Positions 38,959 through 47,790 of a stretch of 49,420 nt of DNA are shown here, in pieces (within the stretch, counting starts at the first letter, position 1; each line of letters opens with the position of its first letter). The position numbers and the translations under genes were made by a program. Below the pieces are notes generated by a model. The model saw nothing but the letters and a program-made list of their open reading frames with translations. It did no database searches and was not told the origin of the DNA. Source of the stretch: an uncultured Sterolibacterium sp. (GTDB taxonomy: Bacteria > Pseudomonadota > Gammaproteobacteria > Burkholderiales > Rhodocyclaceae); assembly GCA_903832735.1 (NCBI GenBank), contig CAILCO010000010.1, positions 1 through 49,420 on the forward strand, given 5' to 3'.

Positions 38959-41723
38959 CGGCGCTGCGGCAGGTGCGCTCGATCTGCTGTTACTGCGGCG
39001 TCGGCTGCGGCGTGGTGATCGCACACGACGGCGCCCGGATCACCGAGGTCAGCGGCGACATTGATCATCCGGCGAATGCCGGCCGGCTCTGCAGCAAGGG
39101 CTCCACCTTGCATCTGACGACGCTGGCGACGACGCGGGCGCTGCATCCCGAATTGAGAGCCGAGCGCGACCTGCCGCGTACCCGGGTCGGCTGGGGCGAG
39201 GCGCTGGAACATGCCGCGGGACGCTTCGCCGCGATCATCAAAGAACATGGCCCGGATGCGGTGGCCTTCTATGTCTCCGGCCAGTTGCTCACCGAGGATT
39301 ACTACGTCTTCAACAAACTGGCGCGCGCCCTGGTCGGCACCAACAACATCGACTCCAACTCGCGCCTGTGCATGTCCTCCGCGGTCTCGGCCTACAAGCG
39401 CACCCTGGGCGCCGACGCGCCGCCTTGCTGCTACGAGGATATCGACCTGGCCGGGTGCATCCTGATCGCCGGCTCGAACACCGCCTACGCCCACCCTGTC
39501 CTGTTCCGACGCGTGCAGGATGCCAAGGCGGCCCGACCCGAACTGAAACTGATCGTCATCGACCCGCGCAAGACCGATACCGCCGCCGCCGCCGACCTGC
39601 ACCTGCAGATCGAGCCGGGCAGCGACTGCGTCCTGTTCGCGGCGATGCTCCACGTGCTGATCTGGGACGGTCTGATTGACGGCCGTTTTATAGCCGCGCA
39701 CACCACCGGCTTCGAGGCGCTGCGCGATGCCGTGCGCGAGCTGACGCCCGCTGCCGCGGCGCGCCTGTGCGGCGTCCGTGCCGAGGATATTGTCACCGCC
39801 GCGCACTGGTTCGGAGAATCCCCTGCCGCCCTTTCCTTGTGGTGCCAGGGACTCAATCAATCGCATCATGGCTCGGACAACGCGGCGGCACTGATCCACC
39901 TGCATCTGGCCACCGGCCAGATAGCCAAACCGGGCGCCGGACCCTTCTCGCTGACCGGCCAGCCCAATGCCATGGGCGGGCGCGAGGTCGGCGCCATGGC
40001 CAATCTGCTCGGCGGCCACCGCGATTCCGAAGACCCCGTCGATCGCGCCGAAATGGCCGCGCTCTGGGGCATCCCTGCCCTGCCCGGGACGCCGGGCAAG
40101 AGTGCCGTCGAGATGTTCGAGGCCTTGCGCCAAGGCAAGATCAAGGCAGTCTGGATCGCCTGCACCAACCCCGCGCAATCCCTGCCCGACCAGGCCGGCG
40201 TGCGCGAGGCCCTGGCCGCCGCCGAGTTCGTGGTGCTCCAGGAGGCCTACAACGACACCGAGACCGCAGGCTATGCCGACCTGCTCCTGCCGGCCGCCAC
40301 CTGGGGCGAGAAGGAAGGCACGGTGAGCAACTCCGAGCGGCGCATCTCGCGCGTCCGTGCCGCGCTGGCGCCACCCGGACAGGCCCGTGCCGACTGGCTC
40401 ATCGTTCGGGACTTCGCGCTGTGTCTGGGGCAACACCTCGGTCGCGCGGATGCGCGGCGACTGTTCTCCTTCGCCTCGGTCGCGGAAGTATTCCGCGAGC
40501 ATGTCGCCACCACCGTCGGCCGCGATCTCGACATCGGGGCCATGAGTCACGAACTGCTGGAAGCCCAGGGTCCGCAGCAATGGCCGATGCCGGCGGGCAG
40601 TGCCAGCGGCCGGTTGCGGCTGTTTGAGGACAAGCAGTTCGCCACCCCCGACGGCCGCGCCCGCTTCGTCGCCATCAGCCTCGCCGCCACCTTTGAAGCT
40701 ACCGACGCGCGTCATCCGCTGCATCTCAACAGCGGCCGACTGCGCGACCAGTGGCACGGCATGAGCCGCACCGGCAAGGTGGCGCAGTTGATGAACCATG
40801 CCGAGTTGCCCGGCGTGACCATGCACCCGGCCGATCTCGAGCGCCGCGGCATCCGTGCCGGCGAACTGGTTCGAGTCTCTTCCCGGCGCGCGAACGTCGT
40901 CCTGCCGGCGCGGGCCTCCATCGAGCAGAAGCCCGGCCACGTCTTCGTGGCGATGCACTGGGGCGCTCGCCGCCTATCCCATGCCGGCGTCAACGAGTTG
41001 ATCGCGCCGGCGCTCGATCCATACTCGAAGCAGCCGGAACTGAAGCATGCCGCGGTCAGCATCAGTCGCGTCGATCTACCCTGGCGCGGCCTGCTGCTGC
41101 GCCAGGCGAACGGCGCGCAGTTGTCAAAACCAGCGGCCGGACCGGCTGCCGAGCAGGCGCTGGCCTGGGACGTCGCGCTATCGGGCTTGCTGGCGGATTT
41201 CGCCTACGCCAGCCTTACTTTGTCCGGGCGCGACTCGCCGCTCCTCTGCCTGCATCTGGCGGCCGCAGAACAGCCGAAAGCGGAACTGCTCGCGGCCATC
41301 GCAGCGGCTGCCGGAATGGACCGGACGCCGCTACAGTACGACGACATCCGCTTAGGCATCCACAAGCGTGCCCTGATCGAGGACGGACGCCTCAGCGGGA
41401 TCATGCTGTTCGGCGAGACGGCCGCGGGCGACTGGCTCAAGGCCGCCATGCTCGCCGGTCAGGCGGCGGAACCGCTGCGCCGCTGGCTATTCGCGCCGAT
41501 GGCCAGCATACCCAATGCGCCGCCGTCCCGCGGGCGCATCGTCTGCAATTGTCATGACGTCGCCGTCGATCAGATAAACGCCGCCATTGCCTCCGGCTGC
41601 GACAGCCTAGCCGGACTGCGCAATGAATTGCAATGCGGCAGCGGCTGCGGCGCCTGCCTGCCGGAATTGAGCCGGCTATTGCCGGAAGCGTGCGCCGCGC
41701 CGCGCCAGAAAGTTACTGCCTGA
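38955..41723 (+). CDS. nasA: Assimilatory nitrate reductase catalytic subunit with C-terminal [2Fe-2S] domain
   Basis: The 922-residue molybdopterin enzyme has the N-terminal [4Fe-4S] motif (C11, C14, C18, C46), the probable molybdenum ligand C139 in NSRLCMSSA, and full molybdopterin domains (GQPNAMGGREVGAMANLLGGHR, LHLNSGRLRDQWHGMSRTGK). After about residue 830 a BFD-like domain (CNCHDV...CGSGCGACLPEL) adds a [2Fe-2S] site for electron entry. There is no Tat signal, as expected for cytoplasmic assimilation. It ends the operon, overlapping the converging phosphoesterase gene by 11 bases. Confidence 0.93.
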   Translation: MTALRQVRSICCYCGVGCGVVIAHDGARITEVSGDIDHPANAGRLCSKGSTLHLTTLATTRALHPELRAERDLPRTRVGWGEALEHAAGRFAAIIKEHGPDAVAFYVSGQLLTEDYYVFNKLARALVGTNNIDSNSRLCMSSAVSAYKRTLGADAPPCCYEDIDLAGCILIAGSNTAYAHPVLFRRVQDAKAARPELKLIVIDPRKTDTAAAADLHLQIEPGSDCVLFAAMLHVLIWDGLIDGRFIAAHTTGFEALRDAVRELTPAAAARLCGVRAEDIVTAAHWFGESPAALSLWCQGLNQSHHGSDNAAALIHLHLATGQIAKPGAGPFSLTGQPNAMGGREVGAMANLLGGHRDSEDPVDRAEMAALWGIPALPGTPGKSAVEMFEALRQGKIKAVWIACTNPAQSLPDQAGVREALAAAEFVVLQEAYNDTETAGYADLLLPAATWGEKEGTVSNSERRISRVRAALAPPGQARADWLIVRDFALCLGQHLGRADARRLFSFASVAEVFREHVATTVGRDLDIGAMSHELLEAQGPQQWPMPAGSASGRLRLFEDKQFATPDGRARFVAISLAATFEATDARHPLHLNSGRLRDQWHGMSRTGKVAQLMNHAELPGVTMHPADLERRGIRAGELVRVSSRRANVVLPARASIEQKPGHVFVAMHWGARRLSHAGVNELIAPALDPYSKQPELKHAAVSISRVDLPWRGLLLRQANGAQLSKPAAGPAAEQALAWDVALSGLLADFAYASLTLSGRDSPLLCLHLAAAEQPKAELLAAIAAAAGMDRTPLQYDDIRLGIHKRALIEDGRLSGIMLFGETAAGDWLKAAMLAGQAAEPLRRWLFAPMASIPNAPPSRGRIVCNCHDVAVDQINAAIASGCDSLAGLRNELQCGSGCGACLPELSRLLPEACAAPRQKVTA

Positions 41724-43206
41724 AGTCGAAAGCGCCGCTCAGATCGCCGGCGTTGGCGCGCACCCCCGGCAAGGGCTCGAGATCGAAGCGTCGGGTGATG
41801 AATTTCAGGATCGACGTCGTGTCATAGACCGTCTTGTCGACATAGCCCCGTCTGGCATAGGGCGAGACGACCAGGGTCGGAATGCGCGTGCCGGGACCCC
41901 AGCGATCGCTCCAGCCCGGCCCGGACGGCGGCGGCAAGTGATCCCAGAAACCGCCGTTCTCGTCGTAGGTGACGATGACCGCCATATGCGGCCATTGCGG
42001 GCTGTTTTTCAGCCGCGTGAGCACCATGTCGATATGCTCGTCGCCGCTCATCAGATCGGTGTATGCCGGATGTTCCGTATAGCGCCCCGCGGGTTTCAGA
42101 AACGCCACCTGCGGCAGCGTGCCCCGGTCCGCAGCGGCGAGAAATTCCTGCTCATCCTGAAGATGTGCGGCGCGATCGCCGGTGCCGGGCGCAAAGCGGG
42201 CAAAATAATTGAAGGGCTGATGATGGGGCTGGAAAATCGGGCTCTCCGCCCCCCTCGCATAAATCACCGCGCGCTTCTCAGTCGGCTCGCGCCTGCCGTC
42301 GGCGAGCGCTTCGTTCCAGCCGCCGGCATACCAGACCCAGCTTACCGACTTCGCGGAAAGGGTGTCGCCGATGGTCTTTGAGTTCTGCGCCGGAGCCGGA
42401 TGTTGCGCCGGGTCGGCATAATCGAGTTTGCCCGGCGCGGGCACGATGCCGCTCGGCTGGTAAGGCGGCTGCGCGGTATTGACCAGGTAGCCGTCCGGAC
42501 TGGCCCTGCCGTCCTGGAGTTGTACCGGGCCGTCGAGTACGGATTTCGGCGAACCCGGTTTCCTCGCCAGGTTGCCTTGCGCATCGAGAGTCGGCCGCAG
42601 CGTCGCCGGGGCATCGCGGTCCTGCGGCGTGCACGCGCAGATCAGCCATTGATGGTTGAGAAACGAGCCGCCGAATGCGCCCATGAAAAAGTGGTCGGCC
42701 AGCGTATATTCCTGCGCCCATTTCCAGACCTTCATCCTGGAGCCGTCGAAGTTGCCCATCACCCAGGCGCCGACGTCGGCGAGGGCAACGAATTTGTTGT
42801 TCCTGCCGCCCGCGATCTGCTCGCGATTCTGATAATAAAGATGCCAGGGGCTCGGCAGAACCTGGTCGAAGCGGCCGTTTATCGGCGGCGCGTCGATGCG
42901 GAACGGGGCATTGGGCAGTCCGGCGGTCGGCAATCCTGCGACTGCTTTTCCGCCCGAATAAGTCGCCGGCAGATACGGCAAAGGTCTTCCGTCCAGGTCC
43001 AACTGGGTCATCTGTTCTGCACTGGCCTGGGCTATTCCCTCGGCGCCCGGAAAACGGCCGTAGAGGTGATCGAAGCTGCGATTCTCGGCGTAGATGACGA
43101 CGATGTGATCGATGCCTTCCAGCCCTGATTGGCGAACCGCATCCGCGGCACAGCCGGCCAGGGTGGCGGCGCAGAGCGCCACCACCGGCAACAAACCCCT
43201 GCGCAT
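41713..43206 (-). CDS. Lipoprotein phosphoesterase (AcpA / phospholipase C family)
   Basis: The 497-residue protein has a lipoprotein signal (LCAATLAGCAAD) and the PF04185-type motifs AENRSFDHLYG near the start and VTYDENGGFWDHLPPPSGPG near the end, the metal-binding ends of acid phosphatase AcpA and phospholipases C. It should act outside the inner membrane on phosphate esters. Start ATG 43206 is chosen because the signal peptide follows directly; longer upstream frames are not protein-like. Last gene of the - strand run, converging on nasA with an 11-base overlap. Confidence 0.87.
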   Translation of the reverse strand: MRRGLLPVVALCAATLAGCAADAVRQSGLEGIDHIVVIYAENRSFDHLYGRFPGAEGIAQASAEQMTQLDLDGRPLPYLPATYSGGKAVAGLPTAGLPNAPFRIDAPPINGRFDQVLPSPWHLYYQNREQIAGGRNNKFVALADVGAWVMGNFDGSRMKVWKWAQEYTLADHFFMGAFGGSFLNHQWLICACTPQDRDAPATLRPTLDAQGNLARKPGSPKSVLDGPVQLQDGRASPDGYLVNTAQPPYQPSGIVPAPGKLDYADPAQHPAPAQNSKTIGDTLSAKSVSWVWYAGGWNEALADGRREPTEKRAVIYARGAESPIFQPHHQPFNYFARFAPGTGDRAAHLQDEQEFLAAADRGTLPQVAFLKPAGRYTEHPAYTDLMSGDEHIDMVLTRLKNSPQWPHMAVIVTYDENGGFWDHLPPPSGPGWSDRWGPGTRIPTLVVSPYARRGYVDKTVYDTTSILKFITRRFDLEPLPGVRANAGDLSGAFDFRQ

Positions 43207-43249
43207 CAGCCTCACCCTGTGCGTCCTGGTTGCCGACACGCCGCTACGA

Positions 43250-44344
43250 TTAGGCCTTGATCCCCAGCAGCTTCCGGGCATTGCCGTTGAGGATGGCGAT
43301 CTTCTCCGCGTCGCTGAGGCTAGTCGTCGCCATGACGTGATCGACCGGATGCTCTTCCCAGGGAATCGGATGGTCGGTGCCGATGACCACCTGGGCAGCG
43401 CCGACCTGCGCGACGAGATGGCGCAGCGCCTCGGGCGTGAACACCAGGGCATCGAAATAGAGCTGGTTCAGATACTCGGTCGGCTTTTTCTTGAGCACGA
43501 TGTTCGCATCGCAGTTCTGCGGCGACACGAAACAGGCATGGTCGGAGCGCGGCGCGTAGGAACCGAGGTAGCCGCCGCCGTGCGCGGCGCAGACCTTGAG
43601 GCCGGGAAACTTGTCGAGCGTGCCTTCGAAGATCAGGTGCTGCAGCGCGATCGTGGTGTCGAGCGGATTGCCGATGGTGTTAGAGAGCCAGCCGTTGCCC
43701 TTGAAGCGTTTGGCCAGCTCGGGCGTGCTTTGCGGATGGATGAACAGCACCGCGCCGAGCTCTTCGGCCTTGGCCCAGATGGGATGAAACTTGGCATCCG
43801 AGAAATCCACACCGGACACGCTGCCGCCTATGGCCGCGCCTTTCAGTCCATACTTCCTGACTGCGTCGTCCAACTGCTGCACGGCGAGATCCGGATACTG
43901 CAGGGCCAGCGAGGCGAACGCGGCGAAACGTTGCGGATGGGCCGCGCAGAGTTCGGCGAGCTTCTCGTTCTGGACCTTGACGAGTTGCGTGACGAGGTCG
44001 CGCTCCTTGCGGTACCAGAAAGGATTGATGCTCAGCACTTCCATGTCTATGCCTTGCGCGTCCATGCCGGCGAAGCGCTCCTCGAGCACGATGTAATGTT
44101 CCTTCGCGCCTTTCACCGGCGGGAACAGCCCCGCCGCCTCGTCGCCCAGGAGGGCCATCGCTTCGGGAATGAAGCAGTGGGCATGAACGTCGATGGCCTT
44201 GATCCGCTTGCCGGCTATCATCACCGGCGGGCGCTTCGGCCTCGTCTGCGCGGAAGCCGGCGCGGCGGCGAGCAGGCCGCAGCCGGTGAACACCACGCCG
44301 GCTGCGACAGCCGCGTCCTTGATGAATTCTCTGCGCGTGCTCAT
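43250..44344 (-). CDS. Tat-exported amidohydrolase (ACMSD/AMDH2-like)
   Basis: The 364-residue protein has a Tat signal (STRREFIKDAAVAAGVVF) and an amidohydrolase barrel: IDVHAHCFIPEA (HxH), GAVLFIHPQST, VCAAHGGGYL and VIGTDHPIPWEEH. The family includes ACMSD-type decarboxylases and related hydrolases and hydratases; a named member cannot be chosen. Export is unusual for the family. ATG 44344 has CAGGGAG upstream. The gene follows a Bug receptor gene by 40 bases, suggesting joint handling of an external carboxylate. Confidence 0.85.
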   Translation of the reverse strand: MSTRREFIKDAAVAAGVVFTGCGLLAAAPASAQTRPKRPPVMIAGKRIKAIDVHAHCFIPEAMALLGDEAAGLFPPVKGAKEHYIVLEERFAGMDAQGIDMEVLSINPFWYRKERDLVTQLVKVQNEKLAELCAAHPQRFAAFASLALQYPDLAVQQLDDAVRKYGLKGAAIGGSVSGVDFSDAKFHPIWAKAEELGAVLFIHPQSTPELAKRFKGNGWLSNTIGNPLDTTIALQHLIFEGTLDKFPGLKVCAAHGGGYLGSYAPRSDHACFVSPQNCDANIVLKKKPTEYLNQLYFDALVFTPEALRHLVAQVGAAQVVIGTDHPIPWEEHPVDHVMATTSLSDAEKIAILNGNARKLLGIKA

Positions 44345-44384
44345 GGCTTGCTCCCTGGGTGAATGCTGCGCGACGGCAGCGAAC

Positions 44385-45365
44385 TCAATCGGCGGTGATA
44401 TTGTTTTCGCGGACCACCTTGCCCCAGCGCAGAATTTCGGCGCTGAGAAAAGCGGCGAACTCTTCGCGCGAGGCGCTGGTCGCGGCGAGGACGCCGCCGG
44501 TCGCCAGGCCATCCTTGACCGCCTGCTGCGCCATCACCTTGGTGAACGCCGCGAACAAGCGATTGACCACCGGCAACGGCGTTCCATGCGGCACGAAGAT
44601 GCCCTGCCAGGAGGAACTGACCATCGCCGGATAGCCCTGCTCGACCAGGGTCGGCACGGCCGGCAGATCAGCCAGGCGCCGCGCCGAGGTCACGGCCAGG
44701 GCCTTGACCCGACCCGACTTGATAAACGACATCGCCGAGGGCATGGTCGTGAACATCACCTGGGTCTGCCCGCCGATCAGATCGATCATGGCCGGCCCGG
44801 CGCCGCCCTTGTATGGGACATGGACCATGCTCAACTTGGCTTCCTTGATCAGGCTTTCCATCTCCAGGCGATTCTGGCTGCCGCTGCCGGGCGAACCGAA
44901 ATTCAGCGCCCCCTTGCGTTTGCTGGCGTAGGCGACGAATTCGCTGAGCGTCGACACCGGCAGGCTAGGCGTCACCACCAGTACATCGGGGACGTCGGCG
45001 ACCAGGGTCACGGCGATGAAATCCTGCTCCGGTTTGATCTTCAAGGTCCCGGCGAAGACGCTGGGATTGATCGCCGTCGCGCCGACGTTGCCGAGGAATA
45101 TCGTGTAGCCGTCGGCCGCTGCCTTGGCGGCCACCTCCATGCCGATATTGCCTGCGGCCCCGCCCCGGTTCTCGACGATGATGCTTTGCTTCAGTTCTTC
45201 GGACAACGCCTTGCTGATCATCCGCGCAGTGAAGTCCGATGCCCCGCCCGGCGCGAACGGCACGATCAGGCGTATCGATCTTTGCGGATAATTATCTTCC
45301 GCCGCGGCCAGCGCCGACGTGAGCAGCAGAACCGCGTGCAGCGCCGCGAGCAGCATTGTTCTCAT
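44385..45365 (-). CDS. Bug/TctC-family tripartite tricarboxylate transporter receptor
   Basis: The 326-residue product has a signal peptide (LHAVLLLTSALAAAED), then SIRLIVPFAPGGASDFTARMI, IIVENRGGAAGNIGMEVAAK, MVHVPYKGGAGPAMIDLIGG and end SREEFAAFLSAEILRW. ATG 45365 has GGGGG six bases upstream. It sits between the second dehydrogenase and the amidohydrolase. No TctAB genes nearby. Confidence 0.9.
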   Translation of the reverse strand: MRTMLLAALHAVLLLTSALAAAEDNYPQRSIRLIVPFAPGGASDFTARMISKALSEELKQSIIVENRGGAAGNIGMEVAAKAAADGYTIFLGNVGATAINPSVFAGTLKIKPEQDFIAVTLVADVPDVLVVTPSLPVSTLSEFVAYASKRKGALNFGSPGSGSQNRLEMESLIKEAKLSMVHVPYKGGAGPAMIDLIGGQTQVMFTTMPSAMSFIKSGRVKALAVTSARRLADLPAVPTLVEQGYPAMVSSSWQGIFVPHGTPLPVVNRLFAAFTKVMAQQAVKDGLATGGVLAATSASREEFAAFLSAEILRWGKVVRENNITAD

Positions 45366-45375
45366 TGCCATCCCC

Positions 45376-46482
45376 CTAGTCGAAATCGTCGTTGCCAGAC
45401 AACTGAACCGGCGCGCGCCGCTGCGCCGAATGATCGAGGGCCTTGGTCAGTCTCAGGCGCTGATGCGCTTCCGCAGCCGTGGCATGATGGGTAGGCAGGC
45501 CGGTGCACAGGCGCAGCAGCCAGGAGATGGTCTCCTCGCGCATCGGCCCGCGCAATTCGCCCAGTGCGATATGGCCCGGCGGGTAGCTGCCGATGAAGTC
45601 CACCAGGCGACTCTTGTCCGGCGCATAGCCTTCGGACTGGGGACGGTCGACCGCGAGTACGATGTCGCGATGGGTGTCGTCTATGGTCAGCACCCCCGCC
45701 GTGCCGACGATGCCGACTTCCAGCGAATACACGGCGCCCGGCCAGGAGATCGGCAGCGCCCAGGAAATCGAAAGGTGATAGAGGCTGTCGTCATCCATGG
45801 TGATCAGCCCCGCCGTACCGTCGGTGCCGCCGCATTCGGGTCCGAGCGCCTTGTCTACCGAACGGGCATAGACCTCGACCGGGGTGCGTCCGGCCATGAT
45901 CCACATCACCACATCGACGGCATGGGTGCCGGAGATCACCATCGGCGATATCTTCTTCGGGTCCGGCGTGCGCTTGTAGTTGTCGAGCGCCACCAGCCGG
46001 TTCATGAAGCCACGCGACGTGGCCATCGTCACCTGGCCGAGCGCGCCTGTCCCGACCTTTTCCTTGGCCACCAGCCAGCGCTGGCGGAAGCGCTGGGTGT
46101 AGCCGACCACCGCATCGACGCCGCGCGCTTCGATCGCCCCGAGCACCCGGGCGGAGTCGGAGAGCGTGGTCGCCAGCGGCTTTTCTATCATCAGCGCCAG
46201 GCCGCGCTCGACCGAAGCGAGGATGGGATCGACATGCAGATGCTCGTCGGTGGAGATGATCACCGCCGTCAGTTCCGGGCGCGCCAGCAGCTTCTGGTAA
46301 TCGTCGGTGACGAAATCGGCGCCGACCTTGGCCGCGACCAGCGCCGCCCGCTCGGGGTCGATCTCGGCGATGCCGATCCAGTCGACCTGGGGGAAGCGCG
46401 CGGCGATTTCGCCGCGGATCAGGCCGACCCGACCGGCGCCGATGATGCCCAGTCCGATGCGCTTGCGTTCGATAGGATGCAT
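45376..46482 (-). CDS. Gfo/Idh/MocA-family oxidoreductase
   Basis: The 368-residue protein has the Rossmann site LGIIGAGRVG, the EKP motif (MIEKPLAT) and the HxxD pair in SGTHAVDVVMW. Family members oxidise or reduce sugars, inositols or, as in LigC and Pht4, ring-derived intermediates with NAD(P). It does not look close to LigC. Start ATG 46482; a TTG at 46506 would overlap the upstream gene. It lies 13 bases after the other dehydrogenase gene. Confidence 0.88.
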   Translation of the reverse strand: MHPIERKRIGLGIIGAGRVGLIRGEIAARFPQVDWIGIAEIDPERAALVAAKVGADFVTDDYQKLLARPELTAVIISTDEHLHVDPILASVERGLALMIEKPLATTLSDSARVLGAIEARGVDAVVGYTQRFRQRWLVAKEKVGTGALGQVTMATSRGFMNRLVALDNYKRTPDPKKISPMVISGTHAVDVVMWIMAGRTPVEVYARSVDKALGPECGGTDGTAGLITMDDDSLYHLSISWALPISWPGAVYSLEVGIVGTAGVLTIDDTHRDIVLAVDRPQSEGYAPDKSRLVDFIGSYPPGHIALGELRGPMREETISWLLRLCTGLPTHHATAAEAHQRLRLTKALDHSAQRRAPVQLSGNDDFD

Positions 46483-46495
46483 GGCAGCCCCGCGT

Positions 46496-47524
46496 CTAGC
46501 AGACAATGTCGATAGGACGATTTTCCAGGGCCGATTGATCGGCCGCCTGATAGATCTGCATCACGATCCGGGCCTGCTCCGCCGTAACCAGCGGTTGCCG
46601 GTGCAAGGCGATGCACTCGAGGAAATGCATGGTTTCGGCTTCCATCGGTCCGGCATAGACATGCGCGACCTTCTCCCCCGGCATGGTCGACAAGGGCAGC
46701 ACGATGCCCTTTTGCATGGTGTTCAGGACGACGTCGCGATGGGTGTCATCGACCAGGATGGAGCCCTCGGTGCCGACCATCTCGATCCAGGTCGACGAGA
46801 AGTTGGGATAGGCCGGCGGCTGCACCCAGCCGGCGCCTATGGTGAACACCGAGCCGTCGTCGAGGGTGACGATGATCCAGACGCAATCCGGCGCGTCGAC
46901 GGTCTTTTGCATGACCTTGCGCACTTCCTGGGCATAGACCCGCACCGGCTTCCTGGGCGCAAAGCACCAGAGCACGAAGTCGATGTCATGGGTCGCTTCC
47001 ATGGCCGCGGGCGAGAGCTTGCCGCGCCCGGTGATCTTGTTGCCCAGGCCGCGCGTGATGTGCCGGCTGACCAGCGCGCTGATCGGCTCGCCTATGGTGC
47101 CGTCGTCTATCGAGCGCTTGACATAGGCGAACTTCGGATTGAAACGCTGGGAATAGCCGATGGTGAAGGACAGGCCTTTGGCGCGGGCCAGCGCGATCAA
47201 TTCATCCGCCTCCGACAATTCCACGGCGATCGGCTTCTCCAGGAAGACATGCTTGCCCGCCAGCAGGCTTTCCCTGGCCATCGGGAAATGCAGGATCTCG
47301 GGTGTTGCCGAAATAATGATCGCATCGATCTCGGAATTGGCCAGGAGGTCGCGGTAATCGGCGGTCGCGGTCAGCGGACGGGTCTTGCCGGCCACTTCCG
47401 CCAACCTGTCTGCCTTGACTTCGGCGATATGCAATTCGCTGACATAGGGGCTGGCGGCACAGGTATCGGCGCGAATGCCGCCGCACCAGCCGGTGCCGAT
47501 GATGCCCACCTTGATTTGCTTCAT
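46496..47524 (-). CDS. Gfo/Idh/MocA-family oxidoreductase
   Basis: The 342-residue protein has VGIIGTGWCGGIRADT at the nucleotide site, FLEKPIAVELSEADELIAL and EATHDIDFVLW. It is a paralogue of the next gene with moderate similarity, sharing SILVDDTHRDVVLNT-like and TIDDTHRDIVLAV-like segments. ATG 47524 has GGAGA upstream. First gene of the - strand run, following the promoter with palindrome. Confidence 0.9.
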   Translation of the reverse strand: MKQIKVGIIGTGWCGGIRADTCAASPYVSELHIAEVKADRLAEVAGKTRPLTATADYRDLLANSEIDAIIISATPEILHFPMARESLLAGKHVFLEKPIAVELSEADELIALARAKGLSFTIGYSQRFNPKFAYVKRSIDDGTIGEPISALVSRHITRGLGNKITGRGKLSPAAMEATHDIDFVLWCFAPRKPVRVYAQEVRKVMQKTVDAPDCVWIIVTLDDGSVFTIGAGWVQPPAYPNFSSTWIEMVGTEGSILVDDTHRDVVLNTMQKGIVLPLSTMPGEKVAHVYAGPMEAETMHFLECIALHRQPLVTAEQARIVMQIYQAADQSALENRPIDIVC

Positions 47525-47566
47525 GGGGTCTCCAATCGTCGCTGCGGGTGATTCCTTGCGGCACGA

Positions 47567-47595
47567 AGAATGATCGATCGATCATTACAAGTCAA
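47567..47595 (-). promoter_or_regulatory. Promoter with an 18-bp palindromic operator (TetR-like arrangement)
   Basis: On the - strand a -35 match TTGACT lies at 47595-47590 and a weak -10 match CATTCT at 47572-47567, 17 bases apart. The perfect palindrome AATGATCGATCGATCATT (47569-47586) fills the spacer. This is the usual placing of TetR-family operators. It precedes the first dehydrogenase gene by 42 bases. No regulator gene is in the window next to it. Confidence 0.65.
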
Positions 47596-47790
47596 GTGGA
47601 TTCTGCGGCGCCGACGACGGCGCGGGAACATCGGCAGTCAGCGCAGTTTCGACGGCAGCTTGATCGTTCCGGCGACGACCATGATGGGAACATTTTGTAA
47701 TCAGTTGCCAGCCGCCGGAGACATTTCGCAACAGGCGCCACGGTGTCGCTGGTGTAGTATTCCGCACTTGCCGAAACGCCCCAAAATGCG

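Noticed and set aside
38934-40958. A 674-codon open frame on the - strand opposite nasA
   Set aside because: nasA motifs fix the coding strand; the antisense product has no family features.
43250-44344. The amidohydrolase as 4-oxalomesaconate hydratase (LigJ)
   Set aside because: Same superfamily, but it has a Tat signal and motif context closer to ACMSD-like proteins; a cytoplasmic pathway enzyme would not be exported.
45376-47524. The two Gfo/Idh/MocA enzymes as LigC, completing the protocatechuate pathway
   Set aside because: LigC is in this superfamily, but the sequences here are longer and differ in the conserved blocks I remember, and they are 34 kb from ligAB in another operon. Kept as unassigned dehydrogenases.
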